From Aquidulcibacter paucihalophilus (GTDB lineage: Bacteria > Pseudomonadota > Alphaproteobacteria > Caulobacterales > Caulobacteraceae), in contig CP127384.1 of the NCBI GenBank assembly GCA_030285985.1, positions 2,530,501 through 2,594,500 of the forward strand: a stretch of DNA of 64,000 nucleotides. The letters run 5' to 3'. Numbering within the stretch: the first letter of the stretch is position 1; every line of letters begins with the position of its first letter. A program made the position numbers and the translations under genes. Of this stretch, positions 39,949-47,127 are shown one piece after another. Below the pieces are notes generated by a model. That model worked only from the letters and a program-made list of their open reading frames with translations. It searched no databases and had not been told where the DNA came from.

Positions 39949-40898
39949 GCGGCAACCCTCCCCCATGGGGCGGCGTCGGTGCGGATGGCCGCGCGCAGCT
40001 TGGCGGACCGGGCGCGGGGGTTGTCAGCCCGCTCGGCGTCGCCGGCCTCGCGCGCACCCTTGAACGACAGGGTGAAGCTGGGCTTGCGGGTCTCGATCGC
40101 CACCGGGGCGTGACGCGAGCCACCGGGGGCGTTGCCGGTCCGCTCGGTCAGGAAGGCCTTGACGATCCGGTCCTCCAGCGAATGGAAGGTGACCACCACC
40201 AGACGTCCGCCCGGCGACAGGGCAGCCTCGGCGGCCTCCAGTCCCTGACGCAGCTGGCCCAGTTCGTCGTTCACGGCGATGCGCAGGGCCTGGAACACGC
40301 GCGTAGCCGGATGGATCGGCGCGCCGCGACGGCCGCCCAGCGCCTTTTCGACCACGGCAGCGAGATCGAGCGTGCGCTCGAACGGCTGTTCCACCCGGCG
40401 ACGCAGGATGGCGGTAGCGACGCGGCCCGACTGGCGCTCGTCGCCGTACAGTTTGAAGATATGGGCCATCGGCCCGTGGTCCCAGCCGTTGACGATGTCG
40501 GCGGCGGTTTCGCCCTCATCGCCCATCCGCATATCCAGCGGACCGTCGCGCATGAAGGAGAAGCCGCGCTCGGCCTGGTCCAGCTGCATCGACGATACGC
40601 CGATGTCGAACACCACTCCGTCCAGCCGCGCCTCACCGCTGTCGGCGAAGGCTTCGGCCAGGCCCGAGAACGGTGTGCGCACCAGCCGGAACCGGCCGGG
40701 ATAGTCGTTGGCGACCGCGTCGGCATGCGGCTGCACCGTCGGATCACGATCGAGGGCGATGACCGTCGCCCCGGTCGCCAGGATGGCGCGGGTGTAGCCG
40801 CCGGCACCGAAGGTGGCGTCGATGATGACGTCGCCGGACTGCGGGGCCAGGGCCTCGATCACTTCGGCCAGCAGGACGGGGGCATGGGGCGAGGTCAT
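39945..40898 (-). CDS. rsmH: 16S rRNA (cytosine1402-N4)-methyltransferase RsmH (MraW)
   Basis: A 317-residue enzyme; I use ATG 40898 ([20 protein letters not shown]), which overlaps the mraZ stop by 4 bases. [14 protein letters not shown] is the SAM motif, [40 protein letters not shown], and [17 protein letters not shown] with [15 protein letters not shown] are the family blocks. It methylates C1402 of 16S rRNA. The position directly after mraZ is the canonical one. Confidence 0.97.
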   Translation of the reverse strand: MTSPHAPVLLAEVIEALAPQSGDVIIDATFGAGGYTRAILATGATVIALDRDPTVQPHADAVANDYPGRFRLVRTPFSGLAEAFADSGEARLDGVVFDIGVSSMQLDQAERGFSFMRDGPLDMRMGDEGETAADIVNGWDHGPMAHIFKLYGDERQSGRVATAILRRRVEQPFERTLDLAAVVEKALGGRRGAPIHPATRVFQALRIAVNDELGQLRQGLEAAEAALSPGGRLVVVTFHSLEDRIVKAFLTERTGNAPGGSRHAPVAIETRKPSFTLSFKGAREAGDAERADNPRARSAKLRAAIRTDAAPWGRVAA

Positions 40899-41329
40899 GC
40901 GCCCTCCCCGTTCATGACCTGCCGCGCCAGGGCCCGGCGGGCATCCTTGCGGGCGTTCCAGCGTGCGCGGTCCCAGATCTGGAAGCGCGGCCCGAGGCCG
41001 ACGATGACCACATCCTCGCCCAGACCGGCGTCCTGGCACAGGCTTTCCGGCAGGGTGATGCGGCCGCCACCGTCGTACGACAGGGGGCGCTGGCCAGCGT
41101 AGAAGGTCTCTTCAAGGGCGGTGCGCTTGTCACTGCCGAACGGCAGGGCCTCGATCCGGGCGACATATTCGGCCATCAGCCGGTCACCGCCGGCCTCGAG
41201 GCAATCGTCAGCGAGAGCAAAGAAGCAGAAGACACCGTGCTCGGCGCCATTGTCGGCGGTGCGGAACTCCTGCGGGATCAGCAGGCGCCGCTTGCCGTCC
41301 AATTGTTTCTCGTAGGTCGAGAGAAACAC
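40895..41329 (-). CDS. mraZ: Transcriptional regulator MraZ
   Basis: A 144-residue AbrB-type protein, first gene of the cluster. I choose GTG 41329, which gives [20 protein letters not shown], the usual MraZ start, following a GGGGCAGGG region. Two AbrB-type folds are visible: one ending [13 protein letters not shown] (D-x3-R motif) and the other [13 protein letters not shown]. MraZ forms a ring and binds repeated TGGG motifs upstream of its own operon. Four such motifs are present at 41417-41451. Overlaps rsmH by 4 bases. Confidence 0.94.
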   Translation of the reverse strand: MFLSTYEKQLDGKRRLLIPQEFRTADNGAEHGVFCFFALADDCLEAGGDRLMAEYVARIEALPFGSDKRTALEETFYAGQRPLSYDGGGRITLPESLCQDAGLGEDVVIVGLGPRFQIWDRARWNARKDARRALARQVMNGEGA

Positions 41330-41416
41330 GCCCTGCCCCAAACTCGGATCCTTGGATCCGCCCCTCTGATCCCCGTGAACACCCACGCGGCGCAAACCAA
41401 CCCCGCGCCAGGCGTC

Positions 41417-41451
41417 TGGGATAGCATGGGATCAAATGGGTCTCAATGGGA
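41417..41451 (-). promoter_or_regulatory. Predicted MraZ operator (four 10-bp-spaced TGGG repeats) over a promoter
   Basis: On the plus strand TGGG occurs at 41417, 41427, 41437 and 41447, each followed by A or T, with exactly 10 bases between starts, so they lie on one face of the helix. This is the TGGGN-N5 repeat bound by MraZ in E. coli, though there the repeat orientation relative to the gene should be compared. Reading the minus strand, a sigma-73-like promoter overlaps them: TTGAGAC (revcomp of 41440-41446), 14 bases, GCTATCCC (revcomp of 41418-41425), against the Caulobacter form TTGACG and GCTANAWC. The rest of the 41330-41649 gap (leader of mraZ and the upstream AT-richer stretch 41451-41560) shows no gene; it may hold the promoter of the small gene at 41650 on the plus strand. 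Confidence 0.72.
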
Positions 41452-41649
41452 TTAGTTGACGCCGGTTAACCTCGAATGTGGCGGGAGAGCCTGTATAGGC
41501 GTGAACATACACAGAACATCGACAGTATAAACAGGCTGTGGACCAATCCTGCGCCGCATTGAGGGCCAAAGGGTTAACGCGAAACGGGGCACGGGGGCCG
41601 CGCCGGACAGCGTTCCGGAACCCTCTGCAGGCGCGCGGGTTTTCATCCC

Positions 41650-41823
41650 ATGCCGAACAAACCTGCCCCGGACCCGACCAAACCCCTGTCCCCGCGGGCG
41701 GTGGACGGCGCTGTGGTCGTCAAGGACCCGCCCGAAGCGGCCATGGACCTGACAGCGGATGCGGCGGAAATCTCGGGCCTCCGCCTGATCGACGCCGCCG
41801 ACAAGGCCCGCAAACGCTACTAG
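41650..41823 (+). CDS. Small protein of 57 residues, function unknown
   Basis: ATG 41650 to TAG 41823. The protein begins MPNKPAPDPTKPLSPRAVDG, a Pro-rich basic stretch, and continues with charged helical sequence ending SGLRLIDAADKARKRY. It has no signal peptide or membrane span. No ribosome site is obvious (TTTTCATCCC before ATG), so the reading rests on its codon bias and an uninterrupted frame. It is divergent from mraZ and is followed at once by two tandem copies of a repeat and then, on the other strand, rnpB. Function unknown. Confidence 0.5.
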   Translation: MPNKPAPDPTKPLSPRAVDGAVVVKDPPEAAMDLTADAAEISGLRLIDAADKARKRY

Positions 41824-41834
41824 CCAGCCGCGCG

Positions 41835-41920
41835 CTCAAGCAGTGAGCCGCCGCGCGGCGAGCGTCAGCGCCCCCAGGGCCTCAAACAGCGAGCGACCGC
41901 GTCGCGAGCGTTAGGCCCCC
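41835..41920. repeat. Two tandem copies of a short repeat (copy 3 at 53681-53730)
   Basis: Copy 1 begins CTCAAGCAG at 41835 and runs to about 41875; copy 2 begins CTCAAACAG at 41881 and ends TTAGGCCCCC at 41920. Both have the core GCGAGC, a GCCGCGC-like middle, then GCGAGCGT and a pyrimidine-AG ending. In copy 2, GGGCCT at 41878-41883 and AGGCCC at 41913-41918 can form the base of a hairpin, and the other copies show the same flanks. They lie between the small ORF and the 3' end of rnpB. Confidence 0.6.
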
Positions 41921-41931
41921 AAAAAGATAAT

Positions 41932-42304
41932 GTCAGACGGCCTGTAAGCCGGGTTCTGTACCGCCCGAAAGCGGTGACGATCATTCCTCTGGACCGCCCG
42001 TTGCCGGACGGTTCTCGCGACCTACCCGGACGCCTCGGGCGGTGAACCCTGCGAGCAAGCTCGCGCGACATCCCTATTCGGTCTTGCTCCAGGCGGGGCT
42101 TGCCATGCCGTCCCTGTTGCCAGGCACGCGGTGGGCTCTTACCCCACCCTTTCACCCTTCCCTGCCCCGAGGGGCAGGCGGTTTGCTTTCTGTGGCGCTA
42201 TCCCTCGGGTCGCCCCGGGCGGGAGTTACCCGCCGCCTCTTCACCGTGGAGCCCGGACTTTCCTCGACGGAGCAAGCCCCGCCGCGACCGCCCGGCCGTC
42301 TGAC
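41932..42304 (-). ncRNA. rnpB: RNase P RNA component (rnpB)
   Basis: Reading the minus strand from about 42304, the RNA begins GTCAGACGGCC, which pairs perfectly with its own 3' end GGCCGTCTGAC (41932-41942) as helix P1. Conserved bacterial type A elements follow: GAAAGTCCGGGCTCCACGGT near the start, GGTGAAAGGGTGGGGTAAGAG in the middle, with GGTAAGAGCCCACC, and GGCTTACAGG with the AACCCGGCTTA strand near the end. The length of about 373 bases is usual for alphaproteobacteria. It processes the 5' ends of tRNA precursors with the RnpA protein. It begins 36 bases after the amidase gene on the same strand. The exact ends may differ by a few bases. Confidence 0.93.
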
Positions 42305-42339
42305 GGGGGCGTGATGCGCGTTACCCCAACCAACGTCAA

Positions 42340-43101
42340 CTAGTTCAACACCCCGGTCACGCTCTCCGCCGTCGCCAGCTGGAGCACGCCCATGAGTGTC
42401 GCGCGCGTCTCGCCGTCGGCCACGCCGTCCACCTGTCCCGGCCGCCAGTGGCGCTGGAAGGCCTCGACGGTCAGGCGGGTCGCCTCGTCGTAGGAACCGC
42501 CGGGGGTCAGGGCGTAACCGAGCCGGTGCAGGCCGGCGCGCAGGACGATGACGCCCAGCCCTTCGTCGCCGACGGCCAGGGGAACGCCCAGGGCCGCGAT
42601 CCGCTCGGGTGCCGGCTCGAACCAGAGGCCGTGACCGACCGAGGCCAGCCGCTTCCACGGGAAGCGCTCGCCGGGATCCTGTTTCCGCTCCGGCGCCAGG
42701 TCCGAATGGCCGATGATGCGGGCGTCGGGAATGGTCCAGCGGCTGCGGATGTCGCTGACCAGGCTGATCACCGCGTCGATCTGGGCATCCGGGAAGTCGC
42801 GATAGCCGAACTCATGGCCCGGATTGACGATCTCGATGCCGATGGAGGCGGCGTTGCAGTCGGTCTCGCCCTGCCAGGCCCCCTTGCCCGCATGCCAGGC
42901 GCGGCGCTCCTCGGCCACCAGCCGCAGGATGGATCCGTCCTCATCGACGACATAGTGGGCCGAGACCTTCGCCTCGGCGTCGCGCAGGCGGGCGACGGCC
43001 TCATCGGCGGTGCGCATGCCGGTATAGTGCAGCACCAGCATATCGGGCGGGCCGCGGCGGGCGTCGAAATTGGGGGACGGAAGGTCCTTCACGGTCAGCA
43101 C
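42340..43101 (-). CDS. N-acetylmuramoyl-L-alanine amidase, AmiD-like
   Basis: A 253-residue protein with amidase_2 zinc site His25 (LVLHYTGMRT), His132 (IIGHSDLAPERKQDPGERFP) and Asp142, plus GIEIVNPGHE. A peptidoglycan-binding-like helical domain ends the protein (LGYALTPGGSYDEATRLTVEAFQRHWRPGQ). I start at GTG 43101, directly downstream of the stop of the previous gene (43109), because the longer frame has no sense in the upstream gene. No signal peptide follows from this start, which fits cytoplasmic recycling-type amidases of this family. Usually it cleaves the bond between MurNAc and the peptide. rnpB follows. Confidence 0.85.
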   Translation of the reverse strand: MLTVKDLPSPNFDARRGPPDMLVLHYTGMRTADEAVARLRDAEAKVSAHYVVDEDGSILRLVAEERRAWHAGKGAWQGETDCNAASIGIEIVNPGHEFGYRDFPDAQIDAVISLVSDIRSRWTIPDARIIGHSDLAPERKQDPGERFPWKRLASVGHGLWFEPAPERIAALGVPLAVGDEGLGVIVLRAGLHRLGYALTPGGSYDEATRLTVEAFQRHWRPGQVDGVADGETRATLMGVLQLATAESVTGVLN

Positions 43102-43108
43102 GGCGCGC

Positions 43109-43426
43109 TTACCGGCCCGGCCGCTCCCAGCCGTAGGCGACCCAGGCGCCGTCGACCTTGCGGGCCTCAATGACGTCATCGGCACGGCGGGTACGGACGA
43201 CGGACTTGCGGCGCGCGCCCATGGCCAGGCCGGCGAAGAAGACCAGAACGGCGGCGAACAGGGCGATCACGGCCACGGCCACGGCGGTGAACACCGCCAG
43301 CACGGCACCAACCGTCATGGCGACGAGCGTGGCGATGACGCCGGCCAGCCACATGACGGGCGCGAGCAGTCCGTTCGACGGACGGCGCGCTGACGGGCCG
43401 AAGATCAGACGGTCGGACTCGGTCAT
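43109..43426 (-). CDS. Small membrane protein, unknown
   Basis: A 105-residue protein starting at ATG 43426 behind a strong AAGGTGA ribosome site. Two adjacent long hydrophobic stretches (LLAPVMWLAGVIATLVAMTVGAV and AVAVAVIALFAAVLVFFAGLAM) suggest two membrane helices. The N-terminus (TESDRLIFGPSARRP) and the C-terminus (KSVVRTRRADDVIEARKVDGAWVAYGWERP) are hydrophilic. It overlaps neither neighbour: the stop at 43109 is 7 bases ahead of the amidase start. Family unknown; a wall- or lipid-related partner of the amidase is only suggested by position. Confidence 0.72.
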   Translation of the reverse strand: MTESDRLIFGPSARRPSNGLLAPVMWLAGVIATLVAMTVGAVLAVFTAVAVAVIALFAAVLVFFAGLAMGARRKSVVRTRRADDVIEARKVDGAWVAYGWERPGR

Positions 43427-43530
43427 CAAATCACCTTCAGGGACGCTGTAACAACAACGTCGGACGCTCAATGTCGGTCCGCTCGGGTGAACGGTCAATG
43501 ACCGGCCCCTTCACAGGCGAGTGTTCAGCC

Positions 43531-45321
43531 TCAGTAAGGCTGGTCGGCGAGCACGGAAGCGCCCGCGCCCCGGGCCCGGTCGGTCTGGATGCGGCGAACG
43601 GTCGCCTCGGCGACGGGGTCGTTCATGACCCCGCCGATCCCGACCAGCACCCGCGCCGCCTCGCCCGAGACGCCGAACGCCTGCGACAGGGCCTCGAACG
43701 GCGACCGGGCTTCCGGATAGCGTTTGAACCGCACCGAATCCCCGGTCGGGATACGGGCCAGTTCGCGGGCCTTGGCGACGGCCTCTTCCAGTCCGCCCAG
43801 CTGATCGACGAGGCCGATCTGACGGGCCTGGGCACCGGTCCAGACGCGGCCGCGTGCGATCTCGCGCACCCGGGCGGGCGGCAGGCGACGGCCGGCCGCG
43901 ACGCGGGCGATGAACTCTTCATAGGTGCGGTCGATCTGGGCCGCGAAGGCTGCGCGCTGCGCCGGGCTGAAGTCCTGCGCCGGCGAGAAGGACTCGGCAT
44001 AGTCGCCGCCGACCGACAGGTTGCGCATGTCGACACCGAACCGGCCGAGCGCATCGGCCAGCACGAACTTGCCGCCATAGACGCCGATCGAGCCGGTCAG
44101 GGTCGAGGGCTGGGCCACGATCCAGCTGGCTTCCGAGCTGATCCAGTAGCCGCCCGAGGCGGCATAGTCGCCCATCGACACCACCACCGGCTTGCCCGCC
44201 GCCTTGGCCGCGCGCACCGCCGCCAGGATCTGCTCGGACGCTTCCGGCGAACCGCCCGGTGAGGAGACACGGAAGACAATGGCCTTGACGCTGTCGTCCT
44301 CGATGGCGGCGTAAAGGGCCTCGGCCAGATCGTCCGACATGATTGAGGAACCGCCGCCGAACGGGTCGGCGCTGCCGCCCGTGCCGGTCATGATCGCGCC
44401 TTCGCCGCCGACGATGGCGATGGCGTTGCGGCCGGAGCCGTCGCGCGAACCCTGCGCCGCGGCGTAGTCGGCGAATTCCATGATCCCGGCGTTGCGGCCG
44501 GCCCGGCGCTTCGCCTCGGCCTCGGCCTCTTCAACCTGGCCGATCTTGTCGATCAGACGCCGTTGCAGCGCCTGGGCCGACGAATACGGACCGGCCTCGA
44601 TAGTCGTGCGCATTGCCGCCGGGGTCATCCGCCGGTCCTGCGCCGCATTGGCCAGGGCCGAGGTGTAGATCGACGTCATCCACGCCGTCATCGCCTCGCG
44701 GTGCGCCGGGGTGTAGTCGCTCTCGGTGTATTCGTTGACGGCGTTCTTGTACTCGTAGCGCTGCTCGAACTCGGCGTTGACGCCGTACCTGTCGAAGGCC
44801 CGCCCCAGGAAGACGCTTTCGGCCGAGAAGCCGGTCATCTGGAAGGCGGCAGTGTTCTGCATCCACAGTTCGGAGGCCGAAGCGCCGATCATATAGCTGG
44901 AAACCGTCGCCCCGACCGGCTGGAAGCCCTGGCTGTGTGCGATGACGACCTTGCCCGAGGCGCGGAAGCGGCGAATCGCCTGGCGGATCTCGTCGGCCGC
45001 GGCGGGCGTGATGCCAGCCTCCGGCAGGCGGACCAGCAGAACCTTGACCCGGTCGTCTTCCCCGGCCTGGGCCAGGGTGTCGACGATCTGCAGCGTGGAC
45101 AGACCCGAGCCGCCGAAGATGGCGAACGGATTGTTCGGGGCCTGGTCCGTGACGCCTTCGCGCAGGTCCAGTTCCAGCACCGTGTTATGCGGTGCCGGCT
45201 CCGAGGAGGAGGCCGAGCTGATCGCCGCGCCGATGAATCCGAACAGGATCACGATGCCGATCAGGAAGAAGGCCAGCAGACCGGCGAAAACGCCGAGCAT
45301 GGTCAGGAAAAACTGCTTCAT
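43531..45321 (-). CDS. sppA: Signal peptide peptidase SppA (long 67K type)
   Basis: A 596-residue membrane protease. The start at ATG 45321 (MKQFFLTMLGVFAGLLAFFLIGIV) gives an N-terminal membrane anchor. The catalytic Lys is in the N-terminal half (RYEYKNAVNEY, Lys192) and the catalytic Ser in the C-terminal half (GDYAASGGYW, Ser389), as in the tandem E. coli SppA. PGGSPEASEQILAAVRAAKA precedes the Ser. It clears released signal peptides in the cytoplasmic membrane. The gene is monocistronic or leads the operon of the small membrane protein; panD is divergent. Confidence 0.94.
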   Translation of the reverse strand: MKQFFLTMLGVFAGLLAFFLIGIVILFGFIGAAISSASSSEPAPHNTVLELDLREGVTDQAPNNPFAIFGGSGLSTLQIVDTLAQAGEDDRVKVLLVRLPEAGITPAAADEIRQAIRRFRASGKVVIAHSQGFQPVGATVSSYMIGASASELWMQNTAAFQMTGFSAESVFLGRAFDRYGVNAEFEQRYEYKNAVNEYTESDYTPAHREAMTAWMTSIYTSALANAAQDRRMTPAAMRTTIEAGPYSSAQALQRRLIDKIGQVEEAEAEAKRRAGRNAGIMEFADYAAAQGSRDGSGRNAIAIVGGEGAIMTGTGGSADPFGGGSSIMSDDLAEALYAAIEDDSVKAIVFRVSSPGGSPEASEQILAAVRAAKAAGKPVVVSMGDYAASGGYWISSEASWIVAQPSTLTGSIGVYGGKFVLADALGRFGVDMRNLSVGGDYAESFSPAQDFSPAQRAAFAAQIDRTYEEFIARVAAGRRLPPARVREIARGRVWTGAQARQIGLVDQLGGLEEAVAKARELARIPTGDSVRFKRYPEARSPFEALSQAFGVSGEAARVLVGIGGVMNDPVAEATVRRIQTDRARGAGASVLADQPY

Positions 45322-45544
45322 GGCGAGGGGAGTCGTCCGGAGCACGGGCCGGGTCATGGCCACATCCGGACCATAGGGCGGCGGACGTCACCGTCAAATG
45401 AACGTCCCGTAACGGGCGAGCCGCGTCGCAACATCCCATGCTGCGTTGCAACGACAACGATTGATGGCGGGTTCTGAAGCCCCTATATGAGCGGTCTGCG
45501 AGCGGGGGCCGAACGCCCCGCGTCACATCCGGACCGCACTCCCC

Positions 45545-45901
45545 ATGCTGGTCACCCTGATGAAGGCCAAGCTGCACCGCGCGACGGTGACCCAGGCCGA
45601 CCTCGACTATGAGGGCTCGATCGCCATCGACGCCGACCTGCTCGACGCTGCGGGCATCTTTCCGCACGAACAGGTCGATGTGCTGAACATCACCAATGGC
45701 GCGCGCTTCACCACCTACGCCATCGAGGCTCCGCGGGGATCCAAGGTCATCGGCGTCAACGGTGCCGCCGCCCGACTGGTCCAGAAGAACGACAAGGTCA
45801 TCGTCGTGACCTATGGCCAGATGCCGGAAGAAGAAGCCCGCCAGTGGTCACCGACCGTGGTGCTGCTGGACGACCGCAACGAGATCAAGCGCGCCGCTTG
45901 A
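45545..45901 (+). CDS. panD: Aspartate 1-decarboxylase PanD
   Basis: A 118-residue pyruvoyl enzyme making beta-alanine for pantothenate. The self-cleavage site Gly24-Ser25 lies in [65 protein letters not shown] and the [12 protein letters not shown] ending are typical. It starts at ATG 45545 and is divergent to sppA. The gene ends 20 bases before the inverted repeat at 45922-45940. Confidence 0.97.
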   Translation: MLVTLMKAKLHRATVTQADLDYEGSIAIDADLLDAAGIFPHEQVDVLNITNGARFTTYAIEAPRGSKVIGVNGAAARLVQKNDKVIVVTYGQMPEEEARQWSPTVVLLDDRNEIKRAA

Positions 45902-45921
45902 CGCTTCGGGTCTGACGCCTT

Positions 45922-45944
45922 CTCCTGGTTCAACCAGGAGGAGA
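45922..45944 (+). promoter_or_regulatory. Hairpin that covers the Shine-Dalgarno of the following SIMPL gene
   Basis: CTCCTGG (45922-45928) pairs with CCAGGAG (45934-45940), leaving the loop TTCAA. The paired right arm includes the AGGAG of the ribosome-binding site AGGAGGAGA, six bases upstream of the ATG at 45950. If folded, it would block ribosome binding; such structures act as thermosensors or protein-binding sites. Since panD ends at 45901, it also resembles a weak terminator, although no T-run follows. Confidence 0.55.
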
Positions 45945-45949
45945 ACACC

Positions 45950-46696
45950 ATGAAGACGCTCGCATGCATCGCCGTCGCCGCGACCGCACTCGCCGCGCCC
46001 GCGGCGGCACAGGACAGTTTCGCCAATCGCCCGACCATCGTGGTGACCGGGAACGGGCGCGCGTCTGCCCAGCCGGACACCTTCACCGTCGACGCCAGCG
46101 TGCGGGGACGCGGGGCGACCCAAAACGAAGCGCTTCGCTCGCTGGCCGAGGCCCAGGGACGCCTTATCGAGGCCTGGCCGAAGCTTGAGGGCCTTGCGCG
46201 CGGACGCGTGACCACGGGCAACATCGCCCTCGATACACTCCATGATCCCGAGTGCGAGCAGAACGCCCGGCGGGACGAGGAGTGTCCGGTCCTCGCGTGG
46301 TTCGCGACGTCGGAACTCAAGCTGGAAGGCATGCCCGCCGAACGGGCGGGCGACGCGATCTCGCTGGCCTCCGAGCTCGGGGCCACGACGGCGCGGCTGG
46401 ATGACTACAGCCTGTCCAGCCCCGAGGCGTTGCGAGCGGAGGCCAATCGAGCGGCGTTCGCAGACGCGCAGGTTCAGGCCGAGAGGCTTTCGCAGGCCTC
46501 AGGACGTCGACTGGTCGGCATCCTGCGCATTCAGGATCCATCGGCCCCGCGCTATGGCGACAACGTGGGCGAAGCCATGGATATCGATGAGGTTGTGGTA
46601 ACGGGCAGCCGCATCCGACAGGCCGTGTCCATCGCGGTCGCGCCTGAGCCCGTTGAGACCACGGCCCGGGTCATTGTCGTCTTCGAGATAGAGTGA
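45950..46696 (+). CDS. SIMPL-domain (DUF541) periplasmic protein
   Basis: A 248-residue protein with a signal peptide (residues 1-21, MKTLACIAVAATALAAPAAAQ). The SIMPL domain shows PTIVVTGNGRASAQPDTFTVDASV, then NEALRSLAEAQGRLIEAWPKLEGLARG, ATTARLDDYSLSSPEALRAEA and QVQAERLSQASGRRLVGILRI. An insertion after LDTLHDPECEQNARRDEECPVLAW adds two cysteines. Residues 214-222 read EVVVTGSRI, like the plug of TonB-dependent receptors, which is unexpected in this family. The role of SIMPL proteins is not well defined; several are associated with oxidative stress or IRAK signalling-domain homologues. Strong AGGAGG ribosome site. Confidence 0.82.
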   Translation: MKTLACIAVAATALAAPAAAQDSFANRPTIVVTGNGRASAQPDTFTVDASVRGRGATQNEALRSLAEAQGRLIEAWPKLEGLARGRVTTGNIALDTLHDPECEQNARRDEECPVLAWFATSELKLEGMPAERAGDAISLASELGATTARLDDYSLSSPEALRAEANRAAFADAQVQAERLSQASGRRLVGILRIQDPSAPRYGDNVGEAMDIDEVVVTGSRIRQAVSIAVAPEPVETTARVIVVFEIE

Positions 46697-46748
46697 CTGC
46701 TTGACGGCGGCCGGGTTCCGGCCTCCCCTCCGCGTCCGGAGGATGATC

Positions 46749-47024
46749 ATGGAACGCACCATTCGCGCCGTCCGCTGGCCCCTGTACGGGGCCTTCGTGC
46801 TCGCCTCCGTCGTCGCGACCATGCTGGCCTTTCCGATCGGGCTGACGGCGCTCGGCCTGGAGCCGAACGACGTGACCTTCCTGCCTCTCTCCATCACCGG
46901 CCTGCCCTGGAGCGGGCCGCTGTTCTGGATGGAGCTGGATTCCGTCACCCGCCTGGCCATCGCCCTGGTCGCCAATGTGTTGAACCTGGCCCTTGGCCTG
47001 ATGCTGGCGCGCGGGAGCGATTGA
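46749..47024 (+). CDS. Small membrane protein, unknown
   Basis: A 91-residue protein; I start at ATG 46749 (MERTIRAVRWPLYGAFVLAS), with GGAGG about 7 bases before. Two membrane spans: WPLYGAFVLASVVATMLAF and LAIALVANVLNLALGLML. Between them is an aromatic periplasmic loop (TFLPLSITGLPWSGPLFWMELD). Function is unknown. It lies between the two SIMPL genes. Confidence 0.65.
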   Translation: MERTIRAVRWPLYGAFVLASVVATMLAFPIGLTALGLEPNDVTFLPLSITGLPWSGPLFWMELDSVTRLAIALVANVLNLALGLMLARGSD

Positions 47025-47029
47025 GCGGT

Positions 47030-47064
47030 GACTGGTGATTGGTGATTGGTGATTGGTGATTGGG
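47030..47064 (+). repeat. Tandem heptamer repeat TGAYTGG x5
   Basis: Five consecutive copies of a 7-base unit (TGACTGG then four TGATTGG) start six bases after the stop codon at 47024. Partly complementary ACCAACCACC blocks follow at 47094-47118. The small ORFs spanning this stretch are made from these repeats and are not genes. I see no function. Confidence 0.75.
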
Positions 47065-47127
47065 ATCCGGCGGCAAACGCCGTTGCGTCAACCACCCGCC
47101 ACCAACCACCAACCACCCGCTTCACCC

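Noticed and set aside
47030..47064. Short tandem repeat considered as CRISPR
   Set aside because: The units are contiguous 7-mers without spacers, and there are no cas genes.
46499..47125. A 208-residue minus-strand frame across the SIMPL and membrane-protein genes
   Set aside because: Part of it is made from the tandem heptamers and the rest is antisense to two better-supported genes.
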